Assembly (NCBI GenBank): GCA_026645575.1
Contig: JAPKMW010000038.1
Coordinates: forward strand, 1 to 64,000
Source: Caldilineaceae bacterium
GTDB taxonomy: Bacteria; Chloroflexota; Anaerolineae; Caldilineales; Caldilineaceae
DNA: 64,000 nucleotides
Direction: 5' to 3'
Shown: piece by piece, positions 17,080-25,789 of the stretch
How the letters are laid out: each line of letters opens with the position of its first letter
Numbering within the stretch: the first letter of the stretch is position 1
Position numbers and translations under genes: made by a program
Notes under the pieces: model-generated
Database searches by the model: none
The model's input: the letters and a program-made list of their open reading frames with translations, nothing else
What the model was told of the DNA's origin: nothing

Positions 17080-18930
17080 TTATCGGTCGTTGGTCGCCAC
17101 TGGGCGGTCGTCGGCATAGCGCATGGCCTGCATCTGGAAAAGTTGGGCGTACTGACCACCGGCGGCAACCAGTTCATCGTGGCTGCCATCTTCGGTGATG
17201 CGACCATTGTCCAGCACGACAATGCGATCCGCCCGCCGCACCGTCGAGAAGCGGTGGCTGATCACAATCGTTGTCAGGCCGTGGGTGAGGTCGAGAAAGC
17301 GGTCATAGAGATTGGCTTCGGCGCGCACATCCAGATGGGCCGTTGGTTCATCGAGAACCAGGACGCGCGCCCCTGCTTCCACCGCCGCCATTGCTCGCGC
17401 CAACGCGATCCGCTGCCACTGGCCGCCGGAAAGGTCCGTGCCACCGGCAAAACGGCGTGATAAGGGCGTGTCTAAACCATTGGGCAGACTGGCCAGGATT
17501 GTTTCAGTACCAGCGCGTTGCGCAACGGCAACCAACCGTTGATCGCGCTGCTCATCATGTAATGTCTCCACCGCGCCAAAACCAATGTTGTCACGGGCCG
17601 GCAGTTCGTAGCGCACAAAATCTTGGAAGATCGCCGCCACCGCCTGATGCCATTCGGTGAGGTGCAGGTCGGCCAGGTTGATGCCATCCACCGTAATGCG
17701 ACCGGCTTGTGGTGTTTCGAGACCAGTCAGCAGTTTGATCAGCGTCGTCTTGCCCGCGCCATTCAACCCCACAATTGCCAGCGAACGACCAGCTTCAATG
17801 CGCAGATCCAGCCCGTCATAGACTGGCGTATTGCGACCAGGATAGGTGAAATGCACACTTTCAAAGGCGATGGCCTGCTGCGGCAACGCACTGGCGGACG
17901 TTGTGCCGGTCGGCCTGGCGATTTGTGTAGCCACCGTGCGTTCCAGTTCCACCACATCCGGCGCGGGGACAGCGCCATTCTCGATCAAAATGTCGCTATC
18001 TTGGTTCGCCAGCAACGCCATGCTCAACAGCCCTTGCACCAGCACCGCCAACGCACCGGTGCTGAGGGTTCCTTGTAGCGCAGCGCGAGCCGCCAACAGA
18101 ATCACCAGGGCATTGGCAACCAGCACAACGGTGAAGAGGAGGGTCATCGTGCGTTGGTCAGCCCGCCGGGCGCGCCAGAGATCGGCCATGACCAGCGCCC
18201 ACTGTTGGCCGAAGCGATCCCCCAACCAATCGACCAGACCAAAGATGCGCACCTCCTTGGCCCAGGCCGGCATCAACGCCACTCCTTTGAGGTAACGCGC
18301 CCGCCGCAGCGGGTCAGCCCAAAAGGGGTTGGCCCGATAGTAGTCCGCCTGCAACTGATAACTCACCCCCAGCCAGATGGCGGCGAGGATCACCGCTGCG
18401 ATAGGCCAGACCGTGGCGACCAGCACTGCCGCCGCAGCCCCCTGTGCCCGCACCATCCACTGGCCGGCCAGCCCGGAGACCAGTTCACCGGGGCCAAAGC
18501 GGGCAATGCGGGCCGCACGGTCGGTTTTGGCCGCCAATTCGGGATTTTCAAAAAGATCCAGGCGCGGCGCCGACAGCGTGGTGCGCATCACCCGCGCCAG
18601 CAGATAGCCATCATAGCGTCGGTAGAGGTCGGTGACGGCGATCCAGTAGACCGCCGCCACCACCTCTTGCAGCAGCAAGACGCCGCCGATGATGATCAAC
18701 GTATTGACAATATGCTGCCCGTCCACCGATGCAAAGCCACCGCCCCCAACCGCCGCCGGTAGCGTCTCGACCAGGGTCGCAACCTGGGTGGCAAAGAGGG
18801 CCGGCAAGGCGCCGGTGAGGATCGCCAGGGCGGCCAGAAAGGCGACACGTCCCGGAAAGGCGCCCACTAGCAGCCGCAAGGCAACCCAGCGGGTGCGGCG
18901 GCGCGTGGCCTGCTCTTGGTTGCTTGCCAT
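17080..18930 (-). CDS. ABC exporter half-transporter, ATP-binding/permease fusion
   Basis: A 616-residue partner to the protein at 15183. Transmembrane helices lie in the first 320 residues. Walker A GLNGAGKTT is near residue 387, LSGGQ near 501, Walker B VLVLDEP, and the switch His is in VISHRFST. Both subunits keep consensus catalytic motifs, so neither ATP site looks degenerate. The start codon is 3 bp from the stop codon of the isomerase gene at 18934, so they are co-transcribed and probably translationally coupled. The link between a sugar isomerase and an exporter may be operonic convenience. Confidence 0.9.
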   Translation of the reverse strand: MASNQEQATRRRTRWVALRLLVGAFPGRVAFLAALAILTGALPALFATQVATLVETLPAAVGGGGFASVDGQHIVNTLIIIGGVLLLQEVVAAVYWIAVTDLYRRYDGYLLARVMRTTLSAPRLDLFENPELAAKTDRAARIARFGPGELVSGLAGQWMVRAQGAAAAVLVATVWPIAAVILAAIWLGVSYQLQADYYRANPFWADPLRRARYLKGVALMPAWAKEVRIFGLVDWLGDRFGQQWALVMADLWRARRADQRTMTLLFTVVLVANALVILLAARAALQGTLSTGALAVLVQGLLSMALLANQDSDILIENGAVPAPDVVELERTVATQIARPTGTTSASALPQQAIAFESVHFTYPGRNTPVYDGLDLRIEAGRSLAIVGLNGAGKTTLIKLLTGLETPQAGRITVDGINLADLHLTEWHQAVAAIFQDFVRYELPARDNIGFGAVETLHDEQRDQRLVAVAQRAGTETILASLPNGLDTPLSRRFAGGTDLSGGQWQRIALARAMAAVEAGARVLVLDEPTAHLDVRAEANLYDRFLDLTHGLTTIVISHRFSTVRRADRIVVLDNGRITEDGSHDELVAAGGQYAQLFQMQAMRYADDRPVATNDR

Positions 18931-18933
18931 CGC

Positions 18934-19767
18934 TCAACCGGCGCCTTGTAAGAGCGATTTCAGCAATTCTTTGGCTTTCTGAATGTCAGCGATCTGCTGG
19001 GGACCGGAGATTTCGCGTTCGATGGTCAGCGCGCCCGTGAAGCCCAGCGCTTGTAACTTTGCCAGCAGCGCCGGAAAGTTGACCCGCCCTTCGCCCAGCG
19101 GCTTTTCGACGCCCAACTGCCGTCCATTGGTGGGATACTCGCCATCCTTGGCATGGACGCCGCGCACATATTGGCCGAAGACATCCAGCGCATCGACCGG
19201 GTTGGCCTTGCCATACATGAGCAGGTTGGCCGGGTCGAGGTTGATGCCCAGGTTATCGGTGCCGATGTCGTGAATCGTGCGCAGCAGGGTAATCGGCGTC
19301 TCCTGGCCGGTCTCGAACCAGAAGCCGAGACCCAGGTCGGCACAGTAGAGGGCGATTTCTCTGAGTGCCGCCACCACTGGCGGATAGGCTGGATCCGCCG
19401 GGTTTTCGGGGATAAAGCCGACATGGGTGGTGATGCTCGGCACGCCAATCTTGCGGGCAAAGTCGGCACTCTGCTTTAAGACCGCCAGCCGCTCCGCCCG
19501 CATTGCCGGCGGCACCAGACCAATGGTCGTCGGCCCTTCGAGAAAATCCCACACATGGCGACCGGGCAGTCCGGCCCAGAGGGTGCTGATCGTCACCTTC
19601 TGTTGCGCCGCCGCATCGCGTAGGCGCTGGGCCATCTCATCCGTCAGGTGCGCCGCTTTCCACGAGGAAACCTGACAGGTGGGGAAGCCAAGCGTGTGTA
19701 CTTTTTCGATGGCGTGTTCCGGGCCTTCGTCAAGTCCGGCTAAGACGCCGAGTTGGATTGTTGTCAT
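18934..19767 (-). CDS. Sugar phosphate isomerase/epimerase (TIM barrel)
   Basis: A 277-residue xylose isomerase-like barrel protein. Metal and substrate positions are suggested by THVGFIPE, FWFETGQE, INLDPANL, VHAKDGEYP and the C-terminal LTIERE. The last three match inosose/tagatose-type epimerase patterns. The frame opens at 19779, but ATG at 19767 has GAGG six bases upstream and fits the family N-terminus (MTTIQLGVLAG), so it is preferred. It heads the transcription unit that continues into the ABC pair. Confidence 0.85.
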   Translation of the reverse strand: MTTIQLGVLAGLDEGPEHAIEKVHTLGFPTCQVSSWKAAHLTDEMAQRLRDAAAQQKVTISTLWAGLPGRHVWDFLEGPTTIGLVPPAMRAERLAVLKQSADFARKIGVPSITTHVGFIPENPADPAYPPVVAALREIALYCADLGLGFWFETGQETPITLLRTIHDIGTDNLGINLDPANLLMYGKANPVDALDVFGQYVRGVHAKDGEYPTNGRQLGVEKPLGEGRVNFPALLAKLQALGFTGALTIEREISGPQQIADIQKAKELLKSLLQGAG

Positions 19768-19819
19768 AACCAACCTCATAAACCGTAGCGGTTTGATGAA
19801 CGATACCTATTATTTCGGC

Positions 19820-19925
19820 AAGCCGCCCTGGGCTAAAGCCACAGGGCTAGAGAGCAACGCAGGCTAAAGCCCGCTTGAGTGGGCATTGTTCTTTAGCCCC
19901 GTCCATTTATGGCGGGGCGGACGGC
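19820..19925. repeat. REP-like element with GGCTAAAGCC units
   Basis: GGCTAAAGCC occurs at 19831-19840 and a near copy at 19862-19871, while the complement CTTTAGCCC is at 19891-19899, giving overlapping potential hairpins. GC-rich flanks (GCCGCCC and GGGGCGGACGGC) can pair around them. It fills the gap between two isomerase genes and holds no frame of note. Confidence 0.55.
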
Positions 19926-19947
19926 CAATACCGAATTGTTTACTTGT

Positions 19948-20745
19948 TTAGAACCCAATCCCACGCAAGTAAGCCAGCGTTTCTTTGCTGCGTTTCGCTT
20001 CACTCAGCGGATCGACAATGGGTTCGCCCGGCACAGCGGTGATCCAGCGGTTGTAGCCGGTCTCTTCTAGCACCTTGCGACAGCCAGGGAAATCGACGTT
20101 GGCGTATTCGCCCACATCACACCAGACTGGCAGATAGTAGCCATCCTCGCGGCGGGAGGTGTAGGCATAGTCCTGCAAATGGACATAGTTGAGCTGGCTG
20201 CGGAAGTCACGCAGCGACTCGACCGCGTCATAGCCCCACAGTTGGGCGTGGGAGACATCGATGCAGAGCTTGGCTTTGTCGAGCAGGCTCATGTAATATT
20301 TCCAATCCTCAATCGTATCGACTAGCAGATTGGTGTGGATGTGATAGCTCAGTTCCAGGCCAAAGCCGGCGGCGTAGTCGGCCCACTGTTCGGCCCCTTC
20401 CGCCGCCATTTTGATGTCGCCACGGGTGACGGGGCGGTTTTCCGGCTTGTTGCCGTTCATATACATGAGACAATCGGCGCCAATTTCGGCGGCAAATTCA
20501 ATGCGCCGCTTGTTCTGCTCGACATTTTCATAGGAGCGGTTATCCGGCGACCCGCTGGCCGTATAAACCACCAGCGGCAACCCGACATTGTCACAGATCC
20601 GGCGTATGCGCTGTGGCGTCCCCAGCCAGTCGAGGGGCAGCCGGCACTCCCAGCCCTCCCAGCCAGCGGCCTTGAGTGCCGCCAGATACGGTTCGAGATC
20701 GGGATTTTTCCAGCGTATCGTGCTGAACGCAAGTTTGAAAGCCAT
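19948..20745 (-). CDS. Sugar phosphate isomerase/epimerase (TIM barrel)
   Basis: A 265-residue member of the same fold as 8279 and 18934 but only distantly similar to them. Visible marks are LSYHIHTN, LCIDVSHAQLWG and YVHLQDY. These supply the Asp/His ligands typical of hydroxypyruvate- or inosose-isomerase-type proteins. The last acidic ligand is not obvious (the C-terminal strand reads WITAVPGE), so activity on the usual substrates is uncertain. The start is ATG with an AGGAGGAACC ribosome-binding site. The 425 bp upstream contain no gene I can support. Confidence 0.82.
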   Translation of the reverse strand: MAFKLAFSTIRWKNPDLEPYLAALKAAGWEGWECRLPLDWLGTPQRIRRICDNVGLPLVVYTASGSPDNRSYENVEQNKRRIEFAAEIGADCLMYMNGNKPENRPVTRGDIKMAAEGAEQWADYAAGFGLELSYHIHTNLLVDTIEDWKYYMSLLDKAKLCIDVSHAQLWGYDAVESLRDFRSQLNYVHLQDYAYTSRREDGYYLPVWCDVGEYANVDFPGCRKVLEETGYNRWITAVPGEPIVDPLSEAKRSKETLAYLRGIGF

Positions 20746-21170
20746 GAGGTTCCTCCTGTTTTTGGGTGATTCGGTCAGTAGTCAGAAATGAATAGGGATC
20801 GGTTTGGCATTATAGCGGGAAATGGGGAGATGAACAACTGGTGGCAAAGTTGTCTGCACCGGTTGGTAGTGAGAAAAATTGATATGAAGTCTTAGATTAC
20901 CATTAACGTAAGCTAACAATTGTGTTATGCTCTTAATAACCTACGTAGCGGCAACGGAGTGACAGGTTGTATCGCTTGGCATCCGGCAAAGTATACAACA
21001 TTACAAAAATCAATCGTCGGTGAGTCAATAGACCAGTAGGGTGTCAACAATTTTTCCTACACACAGAAACGGCGTGCCGTTGCTTATACTGCCACGAAAA
21101 AAGCATTCTAATGCACAAAAAGAGAGCTTAACTAGAAGTGGTAGAAAGTAATATTTCAAATGGATGAAAA

Positions 21171-21899
21171 ATGTAGATAGAAGTAGCAACTCCGAATAGT
21201 GCAACTACAAAAGAAAAGGGTGATCTATTAGAATCTGTTGCAATTGAACTCTTAAAGATCCAGAATTTTGAGGTCGTAGATGAGGTGCGTGTGACAGCAA
21301 GTGAGTTGGATCTGCTCTGTAACCACAAGGTAAACCGAAGGCAAATATATGTAGAATGTAAGGCTCATCGCGCCCCACTTACCGCCAATATTTTGACCAA
21401 TCTTCTAGGCACAGTGAATTTTAAAGGATACCATGAGGGTTGGCTTATTTCAACAGGCCCTCTCGGCAAAGATGCTAAGGGGTTTCAACATGAATGGGAG
21501 CAAAAGCCAACAAAGTAAAGTATAGTTTGGGTACAGAGACCGCAACCTGAAAGTCAAACGGCTGTTGTCGAGCTAACCTCCTATGTTGCTATTCACCATG
21601 CAGTGAAAGCATTTGTTGACACGATGGGTATTACCGTTGATGCCTGGGTACAAGTATTGCTAACATTTGACGGAAAACCAATAGAAAATCTTGAAGAGGG
21701 TCACGCCGTTACTTATGCTAAACAAGTTGCACAGCTTATTCGTACTTTGAATGAGCAAGGGGTTACTGATATTCATCTGTTTGCACGTATTCCTGCTGCA
21801 CTGGCAGTTTTGATCGGGCAAAGACTTTTAGCCTGTGGACGGATTCATTTGTATTGGTTTGATAACCCAACCTATCGTTTCGCGTTTACACTAGCTTGA
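21171..21899 (+). pseudogene. Broken PD-(D/E)xK nuclease-SAVED protein (CBASS Cap4-like effector remnant)
   Basis: One frame carries an N-terminal restriction-endonuclease-like domain (KEKGDLLESVA, then ELDLLCN and VECKAH, the E-x-K nuclease core). It continues past an in-frame TAA (21516-21518) into a C-terminal part that resembles a SAVED domain (IHLFARIPAALAVLIGQR, then LYWF). The 5' end is also damaged: TAG at 21174 precedes the conserved start, and MKNVD is in another frame at 21164, consistent with a small indel. In intact CBASS effectors SAVED senses a cyclic nucleotide and activates the nuclease. No CD-NTase gene is nearby. The family call is from motif recognition only. Confidence 0.6.
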
Positions 21900-21942
21900 G
21901 GTTGATCCGTTTCATTTCACCTTCTGCGGTGGCCCACCCCTG

Positions 21943-22209
21943 TTACCAACCTTTTAGATCAAAATCAGGATCGGTTGGGCCGTTACGCAACGCCTCAGCG
22001 AGATCCCCCTGTGGCGGTGTAATCATCGCCGGATTGGGCGGCGTCGCCTTAATGCGCGCAACGACCTCTACTACAGTCGGCACACCATCATCGGCAAAGG
22101 TTTGCGCCAACCGATCAATGACGATCTGTTCCGGGGTGCGTTGCCACTTTTGTGCTTCCGCTTTGACCTTGTACTCAAGGGTAGGTGGCAGATCAATGAC
22201 GAAAGCCAT
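21943..22209 (-). CDS. Small antitoxin-like protein
   Basis: An 88-residue protein starting at ATG 22209 with AGGAG upstream. It opens with a beta strand (MAFVIDLPPTLE) followed by an amphipathic helix (YKVKAEAQKWQRTPEQIVIDRLAQTF region), a pattern like ribbon-helix-helix antitoxins. The C-terminal half is acidic and Pro/Asp rich (PPQGDLAEAL, DPDFDLKGW), resembling a flexible toxin-binding tail. No partner toxin gene follows directly; the higBA pair upstream has its own antitoxin. It may be an orphan antitoxin. Confidence 0.6.
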   Translation of the reverse strand: MAFVIDLPPTLEYKVKAEAQKWQRTPEQIVIDRLAQTFADDGVPTVVEVVARIKATPPNPAMITPPQGDLAEALRNGPTDPDFDLKGW

Positions 22210-22361
22210 CGGTTTACATCTCCTTTCATTTTCCATCGTTCACGCTGTGCTCAGCCAGTATTGGCCTATTATAGCAACGCGCTTGACCTTTCGGCAATTA
22301 CCCTGCCGGAGCAGCGACCCGCAAGTGCGTTGCATGGGTCAGACGAACTCCGGTCATCCAT

Positions 22362-22658
22362 TTAAACGGGTTGCGGCGCAAAGAATTGACGCACCTCTAA
22401 GGCTTCGGCTTTCTCCCGCACCTGTGCCAGGTCATAGCTCGTTTGCAGGTTGAGCCAACTTTCCGGCGTAGAGCCGAAAGCTTTGGCGAGGCGATAGGCC
22501 ATTTCGGCGGAGATGCCATGCTTGCCATTCAGGAGTTCAGAGAGCGTGTTCCGACTGACCCCTAGCCCTTTGGCCGCCTCGGTCACAGTCAATCCCAATG
22601 GTTCCAAATATAATTCCCGGATAATTTCCCCGGGGTGCAACGGGTTCGCCATCTGCAT
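22362..22658 (-). CDS. higA: HigA family antitoxin
   Basis: A 98-residue antitoxin starting [12 protein letters not shown], the hallmark of HigA proteins, followed by an XRE-type helix-turn-helix ([20 protein letters not shown]). The start at 22658 follows AGGAAGGGG; a longer frame to 22685 would run into higB. The gene lies 13 bp after higB, in the toxin-first order typical of this family. HigA neutralises HigB and represses their shared promoter. Confidence 0.93.
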   Translation of the reverse strand: MQMANPLHPGEIIRELYLEPLGLTVTEAAKGLGVSRNTLSELLNGKHGISAEMAYRLAKAFGSTPESWLNLQTSYDLAQVREKAEALEVRQFFAPQPV

Positions 22659-22671
22659 AGTATGCCCCTTC

Positions 22672-22950
22672 CTAATGATAGTCAATTAAATCAACATCCC
22701 AGGCTTTGCCATCAGCAAAGCGGAAGATGACGCGGTAATTCCCATCAACCTTTACAGCCCAATACCCTTGTAAATTTTCCTTCAGGAGATGCAGATTTAG
22801 CCCTGGTCGATCCATATCGGACAGGACAACCGCGGCATGCAACACTTGCAGAATGATCCGCAACCGTCGCACTTGCGACTGCTGCACGCCTCGGGTTTGG
22901 TCCTCTAAGAATAAGTCGCGTAAGCCTTTGTGCCTGAACGAGTTGATCAT
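22672..22950 (-). CDS. higB: HigB/RelE-type mRNA interferase toxin
   Basis: A 92-residue toxin beginning [14 protein letters not shown], with the conserved tail [17 protein letters not shown] and a final DVDLIDYH. RelE-fold toxins cut mRNA on the ribosome. The frame extends upstream to 22986, but that part coincides with the promoter, so ATG at 22950 is the real start. The start codon lies only seven bases after the -10 box, so the message is probably leaderless. The order is toxin first, antitoxin second. Confidence 0.93.
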   Translation of the reverse strand: MINSFRHKGLRDLFLEDQTRGVQQSQVRRLRIILQVLHAAVVLSDMDRPGLNLHLLKENLQGYWAVKVDGNYRVIFRFADGKAWDVDLIDYH

Positions 22951-22957
22951 ACTTGTG

Positions 22958-22986
22958 ATTGTAACCCGCCATATGGCGGTTGTCAA
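22958..22986 (-). promoter_or_regulatory. higBA promoter with operator in the spacer
   Basis: Reading on the minus strand, TTGACA (22986-22981), a 17-bp spacer and TACAAT (22963-22958) form a near-consensus sigma-70 promoter. The spacer contains the perfect 14-bp palindrome CCGCCATATGGCGG (22966-22979), a likely HigA binding site that would block RNA polymerase. Confidence 0.85.
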
Positions 22987-23049
22987 CTGTTTAACCTGCT
23001 CGACCGGATCGTTCTAATCCAACAATCTTGTTAATTTTTGTAGAATTTC

Positions 23050-23105
23050 CTGACAATTTCTTGAGAATCCTTTACAATAATCAGTATATGAACGATTCAT
23101 CGTTC
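23050..23105 (+). promoter_or_regulatory. Promoter and possible operator of the esterase gene
   Basis: CTGACA (23050-23055), 17 bp, and TACAAT (23073-23078) make a plausible sigma-70 promoter. Just downstream, GAACGAT-TC-ATCGTTC (23090-23105) is a dyad overlapping the likely start of transcription and may bind a repressor. Confidence 0.6.
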
Positions 23106-23159
23106 GGCAAAAGCAGCAACAACCTTCTTAATCACGCGCAGTAAAGGAGTTACAAGCGT

Positions 23160-24119
23160 ATGGGTCAGCGAAAAATGTTGGTCAGGGCTCTATTGGGCTT
23201 GTTGATCGTGGTCGTCATTGGCGGGGCGGCGGGGTGGTATCTGGGGTTCTTTGGTTCGTCACCGGCGAATTTGAGCGTCACGCCAACCTATGCCGATGTT
23301 GCCTATACGCCAACGGCTGGCACGCAAAAGCTCAATCTCTATTTGCCGGCAGGGGCTGGCCCCTTTCCGGTGGTCGTCAACATTCATGGCGGCGGCTTTA
23401 AGTTCGGCGACCGGAGTATGGTCAGCGCCATTTTGGGGCAGGCGTTACTAGATAACGGCTATGCCATTGCCAGTGTGGACTATCGCCTCTCCGGGGAAGC
23501 AACCTTTCCGGCAGCGGTGCAGGATGTGAAGGCGGCGGTGCGCTTTTTGCGCGCGAATGCAGCCCAATATCAACTAAATCCCGACCAGATCATCGCCTAT
23601 GGCTTTTCGGCCGGCGGTAATTTGGCTTCCATGTTGGGAACAACCGGCGATGTAGCCGAATTTGACGACCCGGCGCTCGGCAATGAAGGCGTTTCCAGTC
23701 GCGTGCAGGCGGTGATCGATTGGTTTGGCCCCACTAATTTCGGCCAAATAGATGAGCAAGCCAAGGCGCAGGGTTGCGGCGCCAGTGACCAGACCCACAG
23801 CACAGCGACTTCTTTTGAGTCACTCTACCTCGGTGCAACGGTGGCCGAATCACCGGAACTGGTGCAGAAAGCCAACCCCATTACCTACATCACCCCCGAT
23901 GATCCGCCCTTCCTCTTACAAAAAGGCGACCAAGATTGCACCGTACCGGTCAGCCAGTCGCAATTGCTGGCCGATGCCTTGCAAGCTGCCGGATTAGATG
24001 TGCGCTATGATCTGCTCTCCGGGGTTGGGCATGGCGACACCGGCAGCACACCGGTTTTTGAAAGCGCGCAGAATGTACAGGTGGTGTTGGATTTCCTCAA
24101 GGCCAAAGTACAGCCCTAA
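23160..24119 (+). CDS. Membrane-anchored or secreted alpha/beta hydrolase (esterase/lipase)
   Basis: A 319-residue protein with an N-terminal hydrophobic segment (residues 8-28) that is a signal peptide or anchor. The oxyanion motif HGGG (76-79) is followed by catalytic Ser150 in GFSAGG. Asp in GDQDCTVP (about 257-259) and His291 in GVGHGD complete the triad. This is the hormone-sensitive lipase / BD-FAE esterase branch. It would hydrolyse short esters outside the membrane, perhaps acetyl or feruloyl groups on polysaccharides. The start is ATG 23160 with AAAGGAG upstream. Confidence 0.9.
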   Translation: MGQRKMLVRALLGLLIVVVIGGAAGWYLGFFGSSPANLSVTPTYADVAYTPTAGTQKLNLYLPAGAGPFPVVVNIHGGGFKFGDRSMVSAILGQALLDNGYAIASVDYRLSGEATFPAAVQDVKAAVRFLRANAAQYQLNPDQIIAYGFSAGGNLASMLGTTGDVAEFDDPALGNEGVSSRVQAVIDWFGPTNFGQIDEQAKAQGCGASDQTHSTATSFESLYLGATVAESPELVQKANPITYITPDDPPFLLQKGDQDCTVPVSQSQLLADALQAAGLDVRYDLLSGVGHGDTGSTPVFESAQNVQVVLDFLKAKVQP

Positions 24120-24170
24120 CATACCAATTTTGGTGCAGGCAGGGTGGCATCCACCGGAAGAGTAAACGCG

Positions 24171-24926
24171 TTACGGGCGAAGGGACGCGGTATACAAGTG
24201 ATGTAAATTGGTGTAATGTTGCGTCTGGCACGTTGATGAGCGGCGGGAAGCAGGAAGCAGCGAAGCGGCAACGGCTTCGATTTGGGTAAATGGTTCGCCC
24301 TGCTGGGCAATGGGCAGCACGACTCGGCGCAGGCCATGCAGATAGGCGACATCAGCGGCCAGACGCTCCATCATCTCAACGGGGCTGCGGCTGAGGGCGC
24401 CGATGTGAGGAATGTATAACTGAAAGCGGCGCTGTTTGACCAGTTGGGCCAACAGGCGCAAGGTTGCGAGTTCCTGGTCGCCGGTGGAACCAGGGGCAAC
24501 GGCGGGGAGGATGGCGTCGCTGCCAAACGAACCGCCACAAACAATGCCCAGCGCCGGCAGATAGACCACGGCGCTCCCCACTTGTGAGTAGAGATCCAGA
24601 AAGTGTTCACCAATGCGCAAATGGGCGACGCCGCCGGCCTTGGTTTCCAGGAGTGACAAACCAACCGCTGTCGGCTCGCCGGTAAAGAGGATGGCGGTTT
24701 GGGCGGGTAGACGAAAGCGTTCCGCCACATCCGCCGGCGGGTCGATGAGCAGCAACTGTTCCTGCGGCGGTTGGAGGAGATTTTGTTCGGCCAGGGTTAG
24801 TGCGCCTTGCACAAAGAGGGTGTGGGCCGGCGGCTCCCCGGCGCTAAAGAGTTCCAGGCGCGCAAAAAGTTGGGTAATTTTGGCGGATGGGCCAACGGAC
24901 GCGGTGAGGTTGAGCAGATCACTCAT
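24171..24926 (-). CDS. Unknown protein, possible degenerate metallo-beta-lactamase fold
   Basis: A 251-residue soluble protein I do not recognise. The order of blocks recalls the metallo-beta-lactamase fold: LLLIDPP (as LIDTG), ILFTGEPTAVG (where HxHxDH is expected), GSAVVYLPALGIVCGG (as GSVVFYLPE...GD) and LYIPHIGA (as the late His strand). The HxHxDH metal site is absent, so it would not be an ordinary MBL hydrolase. Its ATG overlaps the end of the 76-codon gene at 24919 by 8 bp, so it is the last gene of a coupled set with DUF1257 and DUF2997 proteins. Confidence 0.6.
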   Translation of the reverse strand: MSDLLNLTASVGPSAKITQLFARLELFSAGEPPAHTLFVQGALTLAEQNLLQPPQEQLLLIDPPADVAERFRLPAQTAILFTGEPTAVGLSLLETKAGGVAHLRIGEHFLDLYSQVGSAVVYLPALGIVCGGSFGSDAILPAVAPGSTGDQELATLRLLAQLVKQRRFQLYIPHIGALSRSPVEMMERLAADVAYLHGLRRVVLPIAQQGEPFTQIEAVAASLLPASRRSSTCQTQHYTNLHHLYTASLRP

Positions 24927-25149
24927 GGGCAGGGATTGGTTCGCTTGGGGTCGTCACTTCGACCGGCGCGGTGACGCCAAGCGCAGCCAACAACGACGCC
25001 AGTTCCGCCGGCAGATCGGCGACAATCACCCGCCCATCGGGCAGAATGTAAATTTCCGTCTCCACCGGTAAGAGCGGCCACGGTTGGACGTCGGCTTCAT
25101 TGCTGGCCGATGTGGATGTGGCTGTCGCTGCCATATTCGTAATATTCAC
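24919..25149 (-). CDS. Small protein with DUF2997-like ILPDGR motif
   Basis: A 76-residue protein. Its middle ([19 protein letters not shown]) resembles the start of the adjacent DUF2997 protein ([18 protein letters not shown]), followed in both by a helix rich in Leu/Ala. This suggests a diverged duplicate. It overlaps the DUF2997 gene by 53 bp if translation starts at 25149; ATG at 25134 would shorten the overlap. Its stop overlaps the next gene start, so expression is coupled. Function unknown. Confidence 0.6.
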   Translation of the reverse strand: MNITNMAATATSTSASNEADVQPWPLLPVETEIYILPDGRVIVADLPAELASLLAALGVTAPVEVTTPSEPIPAHE

Positions 25150-25291
25150 CGGTGTTGCTCTTCTCTTCGATCTTGCCCAGTTGCTCCAGGAGCGCGCTGA
25201 TACTGTCGCAGGCGCTGCCCTTCACCCCTTTGATCGTATACTCAATACGGCCATCGGGCAGGATCTTGATTTCGATCTCTTGTTTTTGCAT
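25097..25291 (-). CDS. DUF2997 domain protein
   Basis: A 64-residue protein matching DUF2997: [24 protein letters not shown] near the N-terminus, in which a Cys follows VKG, then a helix and a Tyr-rich tail (TGEYYEYG). In cyanobacteria and related phyla this family lies beside DUF1257 proteins, as here (25393). Function unknown. It is probably co-transcribed with DUF1257 upstream and two further genes downstream, although a 34-bp-arm microsatellite hairpin separates it from DUF1257. Confidence 0.8.
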   Translation of the reverse strand: MQKQEIEIKILPDGRIEYTIKGVKGSACDSISALLEQLGKIEEKSNTGEYYEYGSDSHIHIGQQ

Positions 25292-25308
25292 AGTTTTTGG
25301 GTAGATAG

Positions 25309-25384
25309 GTAGACAGGTAGACAGGTAGACAGGTAGACAGGTGCGTATATACCTGTTTACCTGTCTACCTGTCTACCTGTCTAC
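25309..25384. repeat. GTAGACAG octamer inverted repeat
   Basis: Four GTAGACAG units (25309-25342) face four complementary units (25351-25384) across the loop GCGTATAT. There is one mismatch in 34 bp. It lies between the DUF1257 and DUF2997 genes and superficially resembles a repeat array. Confidence 0.9.
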
Positions 25385-25392
25385 GTACATGA

Positions 25393-25767
25393 TTAACTCC
25401 ACCGCCGCACTGTCAAGCGGATCACCTGATCCTGGCCGACCTTTTCTTCGATCAGGTCAAAGCCGGCTTTGGCGGTCTCGGTCAGTACTTTGTGATAGGC
25501 ATAGCGCTGCTGCACCTGCGCCATCGTCTTGTGAATGGTCGCCATCTGCATATCATCGCCGATGACTTCATAGCTCTCATCGGGTTGTTGACGCAAAGCA
25601 AATTGGGCATGTTTCTGCTTGATCAGCAACGGGACTTTGCCTTTAAAGCCGCTCCAAACATGCACATACTGGGCGTTTTCCTGATAGCCGATCTTCAAAT
25701 CTTCCAATGCGCGCTTGATCAATGTGACATCGCGTAACGCAGTTTGGACACGAACGAATTTCGACAT
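25393..25767 (-). CDS. DUF1257 (Ycf35-like) protein
   Basis: A 124-residue protein. The pattern FVRVQTALRDVTLIKRALEDL, later the segment around GDDMQMATIHKTMAQVQQRYAY and the C-terminal VGQDQVIRLTVRRW match the DUF1257 family, which includes chloroplast Ycf35. Function is unknown. DUF1257 and DUF2997 genes are commonly neighbours, often near an AAA ATPase; no such ATPase is in this window. The start is ATG 25767 with GAGGAAG upstream. It lies downstream of glcF, separated by a 20-bp-arm hairpin. Confidence 0.85.
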   Translation of the reverse strand: MSKFVRVQTALRDVTLIKRALEDLKIGYQENAQYVHVWSGFKGKVPLLIKQKHAQFALRQQPDESYEVIGDDMQMATIHKTMAQVQQRYAYHKVLTETAKAGFDLIEEKVGQDQVIRLTVRRWS

Positions 25768-25789
25768 AGCTTCCTCAATTTCTCTACCA

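Noticed and set aside
25309..25384. Short repeat array that could be taken for CRISPR
   Set aside because: Units are 8 bp with no spacers and form a single inverted repeat; no cas genes are present.
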